NCBI GenBank assembly: GCA_022702705.1
Contig: CM040423.1
Span: forward strand, 113,951,738 to 114,015,737
Reading direction: 5' to 3'
DNA length: 64,000 nt
DNA from: Papilionanthe hookeriana x Papilionanthe teres
Taxonomy: Eukaryota; Streptophyta; Magnoliopsida; Asparagales; Orchidaceae
This document shows, piece by piece, positions 56,526-64,000 of this stretch. The notes beneath the pieces were generated by a model. The model made no database searches. It saw only the letters and a program-made list of their open reading frames with translations, and was not told the DNA's origin. The position numbers and the translations under genes were made by a program. The number at the start of each line of letters is the position of its first letter. Position 1 is the stretch's first letter.

Positions 56526-56898
56526 ATTTATTTCGTTTTTTATTGTGTGTTGTATGTGACTACACTTAGTTACATACCTTTGATCTACCTTTTTAAACCT
56601 TAATTGAGTATGGAACTTATGAGAATTAGATGAATTTCAAACCTGTGATTTTTCAGGTATCTGGCGCTTAGGCGCCAGTACTGGCGCCTAAGCGCCAGAT
56701 ACCTGTGATCCTGGTGCCTAAGCGCCCAAATTGGCGCCTAGACGCCACAATTTCTGGATCATGGAAAAACTACCCTAAAGCAATTTTTGCACATTCTAAT
56801 ACATTTAAAACACCATACCTTCGTCCCAAACTTTCAAGCCATCAAAAATTTTTACTGAAACATTCCTTTAGAGAAAAGAATATGTTTTGATTGCTTCC
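56526..56898 (+). other. Post-pol leader of B
   Basis: No credible gene. A dense GC-word island lies at 56660-56750: GGCGCTTAGGCGCCAG, GGCGCCTAAGCGCC and decayed forms, at least four inverted or direct copies. It ends 149 nt before ORF-X. Confidence 0.6.
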
Positions 56899-57218
56899 AT
56901 GGAGAGATTAAACATTGGATTTAATGGGAAAGAAAATTTTGTGCACAAGGATTCATAAACTTATTTTAATGGCTATCTAGCCATGACTCCGGAGAAGTTA
57001 TGCAATCGACATGAGAAGATTTAAGATGAGTTAATTCTAATTGGAGAGAGATTGCATGAGAGCACATTGAATGTCAAATGAAAGTTTAAACAAATTATTT
57101 GTTATGCTTTGAAGATTATCAGGTTACCATGTATGATAAGAATAATTGGATCGATGAAAAGATGGCCTTAGATTTTCCTCGAGTCCCTTTCTTCCATTTC
57201 TTTGTTCGTAGTGAATGA
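56899..57218 (+). pseudogene. ORF-X of element B
   Basis: Starts MERLNIGFNGKENFVHKDS, then a stop. The helical middle (MTPEKLCNRHEKI, LILIGERLHES) is interrupted by more stops. The C-terminus NNWIDEKMALDFPRVPFFHF, then FVRSE, matches A's ORF-X and D's ORF3a. It is too broken to be translated. It shows that slot 1 was occupied in B. Confidence 0.5.
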
Positions 57219-58008
57219 CCTTGTAGAACTAATGAAGGTTCTTTTGTGAATCCATGAAATTAAGGAGAACTTGGTGGAGAGAATGAATGTGATTGTTAAG
57301 TGTGTTGTGATTTTAAATTGTTTTATGTGGAGATGGTTATGAGTGTTTTATGTGTTTGTGAGATGTGAGAAAATGTTGATGTATATTTTCTATATTTTTT
57401 TTACCATATCTTGAAGATCTGGAATGAAATGAAATGAAGTAAAGTTTTTATTGTAATTTATTAGATATTTGGAATGTAATCTTTAAATTTGGAACCTTTT
57501 GGATTTTTGAAAATTATTTCAGGAAGATGTTTGATGAAGTTTAACAGTTGATTTTAGGCTTAAAGATGTTAAAATCACATAAATTACAAAATATAAAAAT
57601 TTGAAAAAAAAATCAGAATATTTGGTGATTCTGGCACCTAGGCGCCAGTTCACCTGGACCGAATTTCGGCCTTTAATACCGACCCAACTCCATTTTCACG
57701 CCTAAGCTTCATCTTCTTTCTCCATTTTTGATAAAATCATATCTAGGGTTCCATTTTGAGCAAGATTACAAGGATTTCGATGCGTATTAACTTCAGATTT
57801 CAACTTCTTGAGGTTAGATCAATGTTTTAAATTTATTTTCACCATGGATTTTTCTACTTAGGAATAGTGCCAAAGTTTTGGAAGAAAAAAATTGATTTTT
57901 TGGGAGGCAAATCCATGGATTTAAGTTTGATTAAGTGAGGTGAGCTTTTATTTATTGTGATTTTATATTTCTTGAAATTTATTTGGGAATTATTTGTAAG
58001 TTTTAGGA
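57219..58008 (+). other. Leader between ORF-X and ORF3 of B
   Basis: No ORF. A GC-word island lies at 57630-57650 (CTGGCACCTAGGCGCCAG), 359 nt before the ORF3 start. TTTGTAAGTTTTAG ends two bases before ATG and looks like a splice acceptor, as in A. Confidence 0.5.
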
Positions 58009-59141
58009 ATGACACCTATATCAAAGAGGGGTAAGGAGCATAGCGAATTTGATCAAACAAGGTTTGCTAGTGCGAGTGTACAAGTTTGTTACAATGTATT
58101 TTCTATTGTTCGTAAGTTCATAGTGGAACAAAGTTTTTATCATCTCGGTGGATCGATCAAGCATATTATTGCTGCTAGACAGTGGGAGCAGTTCTACTAT
58201 TTTTCTGTAGTAGCGGTTACTTCTTTAGTTCTGGAGTTTTATGCAAATTTTCCAGAAACAACCGATTTTGAATTTTATTTGAGGGGGATAACATTTGAAT
58301 TCACTCCGGAAGTGATCAACATGTTCTATGGCCTACCTTCACTGACAGACTATTTTATGATATTTTTACTCCTTCTGAGGGAGAACACGAAGAGATTCTG
58401 GCTTATTTGACTGATGGAAGAGGAGCTTGGAAAATAAGAAACAATAAACAGGTAAATTTCACAGCTTTGATGCTTAATGCTACTTCTAAAGCCTGAAATT
58501 TTTTTATTTCTGCTCGTCTCCTTACGTCAAACCACTTGAGTGAGGTGACCAAAGAGAGTGTTAGTTTAAACTACTGCATTCAAGAAACAAAGCTAATAGA
58601 CGTGGGAGCCATTATTTATAATGCGATCAGCACTTCTGCTAGAGGAAGTGTTATTTCTATTTTAGGTTTTCCGGCTCTCATTTTCTCGATTAGCAAGAAT
58701 GCTGGTGTTTCTTATTCTAATTCTGACGAGCAGCTTAAGCCGCTAAAGCAGATAGGGAAATCTCATGTTAATCTTTAAGGCAAGACTAATAGTCAAAGTA
58801 CTAGAGCATATCTTTCTCTTGTGCCTTCTACTTCTGCTTCTAGGCCAAGTACTTCTACCTCTGAGCCTCCACATGATTTGTGGAATACTGTTTGTGAGAG
58901 GTATTTAGAGCATCAGAGTGAAATGTTTATGATGCAATGTAGAATGGATGATATGGATAGGAAATTTGATCATGTATTAGATTATATATATAGGAAGAGT
59001 GATTATGATGGAGAGTATAATGAGGCTTTAGTAAAATTTCTGAAGGGTGATACAAATGTAAGATTTCCTACCTGTCCGAAGTTCATACCTTGGGGAAAAT
59101 ACAAAGAGCCGGATCCAGATGTTTCTTTTGAGGATGATTAA
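58009..59141 (+). pseudogene. ORF3 of element B, plant-transposon-type protein
   Basis: MTPISKRGKEHSEFDQTRFA, FYHLGGSIKHIIAARQWEQF, LVLEFYANF, YLRGITFEFTPEVINMFYGL: the N-terminal domain is open to 58410, where a frameshift occurs. The next frame has DGRGAWKIRNN, LMLNATSKA with TGA for Trp, FFISARLLTSNHLSEVTKES, LNYCIQETKLIDVGAIIYNA and GFPALIFSISKNAGV. After a stop come a Ser/Thr linker (STSASRPSTSTSEPP), a coiled coil (CRMDDMDRKFDHVLDYI) and an acidic end after FPTCPKFIPWG. It is colinear with A's ORF3 and D's ORF3b, in slot 2. It has no membrane segment. The role of the family is unknown. Confidence 0.7.
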
Positions 59142-60400
59142 GAAAATGATGATTATTAGATAGATTTCTTCTATGATTTAGTTGAGTGTTTTTTTATTTT
59201 TAATGTATGTTTTTATCTTTCAGTACTGTTGTATTGAGATCATAACTCTATATTATTTTTTCTGTTGTTGGATTGCTTAGACTTAGTCCTTTTCATGCTC
59301 CTATGTTTTTTCTTTTAGCAAATTTGTTTTTAAATATTAAAATTTTCATGTGTTACTTATTTAGCCGCTCTTTTATATATCTATTCCTGCTTATACCTGC
59401 ACTGATTTAAATACCTTTAAATGTTATACTTCATTCTTCCTGCTTAGTTTAAAGTTCATTTTACAAACATATTTAAACCTAATTTAAAGATCTAATTTTG
59501 GGGGAGGGAAATGAACTTAAGACTAAATTTTTCTTGTCCATAGTAAATAGTATTTTTCAAAATTAATAACATTACTTACGAAAGAAAAGTTAATTTATGA
59601 TAGACAAACTTTTGTTTTTATGGGTATTATAATAAACTTATATAAGTATTTTTTAGTAATAAGGGATAAATCTAAAAGTTGTGATTACTTAATAAAAGAG
59701 TGGAAGATTTTGATTCAACTATCTAAATAAAAAAAAATTTTGTATTTTTGAAATTATTAGGAAAGTTTGATATTTACTTGAGAAGAACGAATTGAAACTC
59801 TATGAAAAATCTTAATGACAAACACATATTCATTAAATTAAAATTTATGTAGTGTTTAAATATAAGTTAAGGATAGTGAAGTTCAAAATCATTAACAAGC
59901 TATCTAGATAAAGTAATCCTCACAGAATATAAAAAAAAAACCAAAGAAAAACTGGAAAAATCAAAAAGAAAAGCCAAAAATAAAAAATATATATATATGT
60001 AAGGAGAAGCTTGAGGAGATGCTTAATCAAAAATTGGCTTCACTTAAATTATCTAATAGGAGAAGGGCTAATTACATTTTTAACTTAACTTTTATGTATA
60101 AGCATCCTTACTAGTAGAGTTTTCATGAAATTATTTCTTTTGTAAATAATCTACGAACTCTTAATATGACAAATTGCAGTTATTTTTGAAATAGATGGAA
60201 GAAGAGAGTTCTTAACACTTAATTCTTAAGTAATTTACACATTTTGGACTTAGCCTGAGTTATTAAAAAGCATCTTAAGTTTCATTATATTATTTATAAA
60301 ACAAAAAGTTATAAATGTCCTAAAGAAATTTTCTTCATAGATTATATTTTTAGTAGTAAAAGGTTACTTGATGACAAGTAACATTTATGTTTGGGGAAAT
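59142..60400 (+). other. 3' untranslated region of element B
   Basis: No gene. Purine tract TTTTGGGGGAGGGAAATG at 59496-59513; hairpin arms GGATAG 59871-59876 and CTATCT 59900-59905 (one G-U pair); arms TCCTCAC 59917-59923 and GTAAGGA 59999-60005 (one mismatch); palindrome TTACTTGATGACAAGTAA at 60364-60381; PPT TGTTTGGGGAAAT up to 60400. Confidence 0.75.
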
Positions 60401-62174
60401 TGAGCCGCCTTAATATTACTTAGAATTTTATATCAAATTTTTATTAATATTTTAAGGATATCAAGCTTTAATGAAAGGTATTTCTTATGTTTTTGTTGCA
60501 GGTACAACAAAATGAGTTTATGAAGAAAAAGAGTTAAAAGGAGCAAAAAATGAGCCAAAAGGAGAAAAAATGCAAAGAGGCTGATTTTGGCGCCTAGGCG
60601 CCAAATTTGGTGCCTAGGTGCTAAATCTGGTGCCTAGGCACTAGACACATCAGATTGATTCTAGAGATTTCTTGGACGGTTATTGGACGGTTATTGACTC
60701 TTCTGAACCAATCTTGAAGCCTCTAGACAAATTCTCACATGTTATAAACAAGATACAATGAATATAGCACAGGAGAGCAGTTATTAAACGAAGAGGTGTG
60801 ACCTAAATTTAAAGGGATGTGTCCATTCGTGCAGAGATGCTGTCTCCTAGGCACCAGAACTGGTGCCTAGACGCCATAGCTATTTTCTAGAACATTCTTT
60901 AAATGTGGACGAATTTTAAAGATGTGTCTTAAGAAACTCTTATTCATTTCTGGAAATATATAAATAGAGGACCATTCTACAGTAAGGAGGAGGAGGGAGA
61001 ATTAATTAACAAATAATTAATTAAGTGTTATTATGTAAAGTGTCTTCTTTTCTTCTACTTTATGTTAGTGAGAGTTCAGTGTGAATTCGGGAGTCAAAGT
61101 CCTGTTAGAGTCTGTGGAGTCAGAGAAACTTCAAAGGATTACTTGGATTACATTCCAGATATGTATTTATATCTTGTTTTTTAAGTTTAATGCTTTGGAT
61201 TTGAGTTATATGAATATGATTTGTGGTGGAATTTCTATGCTTTCTGAGTAACCTTCTTTTCTTTCTCCCTACAAATATGAAATTATTTAATAACAGATTT
61301 AAATTAGATTTGAGAGATTAATTTTTTATTTTCTAAAAATTTGTGATGATATTGTACCTAATCCTAATTTACATAACAAATTGGCCTCTTGTATTGTTAA
61401 AAACTGTGGAGAATTCTTAAGATCGGATTGTGGGCTAAGAATTCTTAACTTGTATGTATCACATTTCTTTTTGAAAGGTAGATAGTAAATTCTTAAAAGG
61501 GGATGTGCAAATAAATAGGGAGATAATCTTTAATGGGCGTAGAATTGATTTTTGTTTTTAGTGTGACATGATAAATTCAATCAATTTAGTTTTACAAAAG
61601 AGGTCACAAGTCACTAGTAGGCCAGACCATAGGCAAGTTTTTGGGAGTGAACCCAGAAGTGAGAGTCTAGAAATTCATCCCTTTCTACTAATAATAGATC
61701 CTAATCTAATCTTTAAAAACTAGCAATGTTCTTTATGACCTAGACCAAAGGGTAAAGGATATATATGCTCCTATTTATCACAATTCCACATTTTTAAAGT
61801 TCTCAACTAATTTTAACTGCTTATTTTTCATGGATCATTTTGTATGGGGGAAAGAATCTATATTTATTATTTTATTACTTGCCAATTTTCGTATTCTACA
61901 TATTTTAATTAGTTTTAAATTAAAAGATTTTAATTAATAGTTTTCTATCTTTTAAATTTATAAGTCCTCATGGGATCGATATCTGGGGTTTTAAAAAGAA
62001 AACTCAATACTACTAGAAACGATACTTATACTTGCATAGTACCCCTAGTGTACAATTTAAATTTATTTTTAAAAACTTTAATCTATAATTATCATACATT
62101 AGCTTCTTAATCAAATTTGGGGTCAAGTCTGGCCATAGTTTTATAGGCTATTTTACATACGTAATTGCGGCATA
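60401..62174 (+). repeat. Element B 3' LTR
   Basis: About 1774 bp starting TGAGCCGCC. GC words lie at 60588-60645 and 60839-60880. It breaks off at GCGGCATAGG, where the 5' copy continues to GGTCA, and passes into a C-type LTR, so the last few bases are replaced. Confidence 0.8.
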
Positions 62175-62706
62175 GGATTAGTCAATGTTCTTTATGCCTG
62201 AACCAAAGGGTAAAGAATAAGATTGCTCCTATTTCGCACATACAATATTAAATGCATCTCATTCCTATACATTATCTATTTCATTACATAAGAATAGTAG
62301 TTTTTAATATCTAAAAATTCTCCAAACCAACTCATCCAAAAAGGGTTATCTTTAGAATTATTATTTGCTTTTAGTTATAGTTACTATTACAATTAACGCT
62401 TGCATTTAGGAGTAGTTGCTAGATAAAACACAATTTTAATCGATATTCCAAACTAAGGACTAGTTGTAGTAAACTAGAATTTGACTAAGGACCTCTTACT
62501 TCACTTCCTCGTGGGATCAGGTTTTTAAAGAAAACTCTATGTTACTTGAAACGATACGTATACTTGCGTAGTACCCCTAGTGTGTAAAATATTTTCCAAT
62601 TTTTATATCATTTAAGATTTTGCACACTAGCCGCCATTTATAAATCGGGTCAAGTTTTTGGCCATCTTTTGGAAGTTAATTTACTGCGTAATTGCGGGTC
62701 GGGTCA
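62175..62706 (+). repeat. C-type LTR fragment
   Basis: Matches the last 530 bp of the element C LTR (2210-2746): ATTAGTCAATGTTCTTTATG, through the internal LTR/PBS-like junction, to GCGGGTCGGGTCA. It is followed by AGTTTTTG, the start of the usual spacer and PBS, and then by inverted coding sequence. Confidence 0.8.
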
Positions 62707-62712
62707 AGTTTT

Positions 62713-64000
62713 TGTTTTTGTAAATGATCGAGTACTTCCATTCGAAAGCACTCATCATCTTTTCTCTCAGCTGGATATTTCATAGTCTTTAATACATCAA
62801 TAGTAACTTCATGGTCATTAATATTCATAGTCAACTCTCCTTTTTGCACATCTATCATAGCTTGTCCAGTAACAAGGAAAGGTCTCCCTAAAATAATTGG
62901 AATTTCCTTATCTTCCTCCATATCTAATACAATAAAGTCCAAAGGAAAGATAAATTTATCCACTTTAACAAGCACGTCTTCTATAACTCCTTTTTGATAA
63001 ATGATAGATCGATCAGCTAACATAAGGGTTACAGTAGTGGGAGAAATATCGACTAAACCTAACTTTCTAAATATAGAGAGAGACATCACATTAATGTTTA
63101 CTCCTAAATCACATAAAGCTTTTCCACATAATATTTTTCCAATTGCACAAGGAATTGTAAAGCTACAAGGATCTTTATGTTTTCGAGGAAAATTTTTTTG
63201 AAGTATGGCACTGCACTCCTCACTTAGTGCAACTGTTTCATAATCCCCAAATTTCATTTTCTTATTTAATATATCCTTTATAAACTTTGCATAACTTGGC
63301 ATCTGTTCTAAAGCTTCAGTGAAAGGAATATTTATCGTTAACTTCTTAAGTACTTTCATGAACTTTGAAAATTTTTTATCCAATTCAAGCTCTCTAAGTC
63401 TTTGAGGAAATGGAGGTGGTGGTTTTTCCAAACTGATTTTAGTTGGAGATATTAATTTTTCTAGATCCTTAGAAACATGTTCTTCAGGTCTTTTAGTTTC
63501 CTTTGTTTCTCTCACAACATTTTTCTCTTTTCTAACCACATCCTCTATATCTCTTCCAATTTTTATATGGACAGCTTCTATTTGTTCATTAGTGTTCTTT
63601 TTAGGGTTGATCTCATTGTTGCTAAGAAGTGTTCCTTGGTGTCTATTGCTAAGTGAATTAGCAATTTGTCCCAGTTGATTCTCTATGTTTCTAATCGCAG
63701 CATTTTGACTTTGCAACTGGTTTCCTATTTGCAATACCACTTCTTCCATAGACATTTTCTTATCCTCAAATTGTTGATCATTGTTAGAGTCCGGTGGATA
63801 TGAAGCTCTATAGTTTTTATTCCCCTTATTATTCCAACTTCCAATACGATTTGCAAGATAATTTTCCCATTATTGGTTTCCACCATCAGTAGTATGATTC
63901 CAATTAAATTTAGGATGGTTCTCCAAACATGGGTTGTAAAAGTTAGAATATGGGTTGTTTATGATATTTAAAGCATCATATGATAAGTTAGAATCAATTA
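62713..64000 (-). pseudogene. Remnant F: gag tail and protease, cut by window edge
   Basis: Minus strand. It enters at 64000 in the gag tail (NPYSNFYNP, HPKFNWNHTTDG, one Trp stop near 63870). From 63755 one open frame of about 345 native codons follows: SMEEVVLQIGNQL, NIENQLGQIANSLSN, the charged tail, PPPPFPQRLRELELDKKFSK, EALEQMPSYAKFIKDIL and ALCDLGVNINVMSLSIFRKL (active site DLG), LVKVDKFIFPLDFIVLDMEE, PIILGRPFLVTGQ and AMIDVQKGELTMNINDH. It ends in RMEVLDHLQK at about 62713. The last residues before the stop come from inverted LTR sequence. It is closest to element C throughout and is its best-preserved protease copy. No CCHC knuckle in the visible part. Confidence 0.8.

Larger units (their letters stand above)
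225..62174 (+). mobile_element. Element B, outermost Athila-type retrotransposon
   Basis: Outer host element on the plus strand. Its 5' LTR (225-446 plus 36316-37439) begins TGATCCGCC and its 3' LTR starts at 60401 with TGAGCCGCC. Internal parts are PBS (37446), gag, protease, a deleted RT to integrase N-terminus, an integrase remnant (55731-56460), ORF-X, ORF3, 3' UTR and PPT. Elements A (with C and D inside) and E (with a 7.4 kb insertion inside) account for most of its apparent 62 kb. The 3' LTR is cut short at about 62174, so its target duplication cannot be tested. Confidence 0.8.

Overview
This window is plant heterochromatin made almost wholly of nested, decayed Ty3/gypsy LTR retrotransposons of the Athila type. 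No host protein-coding gene was recognised. The evidence is six gag-pol remnants with Athila-style gag, a retropepsin with a DLGAS-type active site, RT with FMDD, RNase H and an integrase without a chromodomain. They have LTRs of about 1.5-1.9 kb and primer-binding sites complementary to the 3' end of tRNA-Asp. The AT-rich background and this family point to an angiosperm, probably a eudicot; the species cannot be told.

Layout: element B (225 to about 62174) is the outermost host. Element A (447-36315) sits in B's 5' LTR. Element C (954-9846, flanked by perfect CAACC duplications) sits in A's 5' LTR. Element D (minus strand, 16744-30289) sits in A just after its pol gene. Element E starts at 40159 in B's protease/RT junction; its 3' end, its 3' LTR and B's RT to N-terminal integrase are deleted at about 55731. 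A 7.4 kb non-coding insertion (about 48050-55477) interrupts a small ORF of E. The right edge holds a C-type LTR fragment (62175-62706) joined head-on to a minus-strand gag-protease remnant F that runs off the window. The left edge holds an LTR tail and a tRNA-Glu-like pseudogene.

Full copies follow one plan: LTR, PBS, leader, gag-pol, a conserved block after the pol stop, accessory slot 1, accessory slot 2, a structured 3' untranslated region, polypurine tract, LTR. Slot 1 holds a small coiled-coil ORF in A, B and E, but a full-length plant-transposon-type protein in D. Slot 2 holds that plant-transposon-type protein in A, B and D. C has lost RT, RNase H, integrase and both accessory ORFs and carries an unrecognised acidic segment instead.

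All genes are broken. Many stops replace conserved Trp, Gln or Arg codons, as expected from deamination of methylated cytosines. The most interesting signals are non-coding and recur between elements: degenerate LTR/PBS junction copies inside the LTR ends, GC-rich palindromic word islands in each LTR and ahead of each accessory ORF, a conserved hairpin block after pol, two paired-arm hairpins in the 3' region, a pre-PPT palindrome, and a second purine tract about 890 nt before the 3' LTR. All gags also lack a CCHC zinc knuckle.
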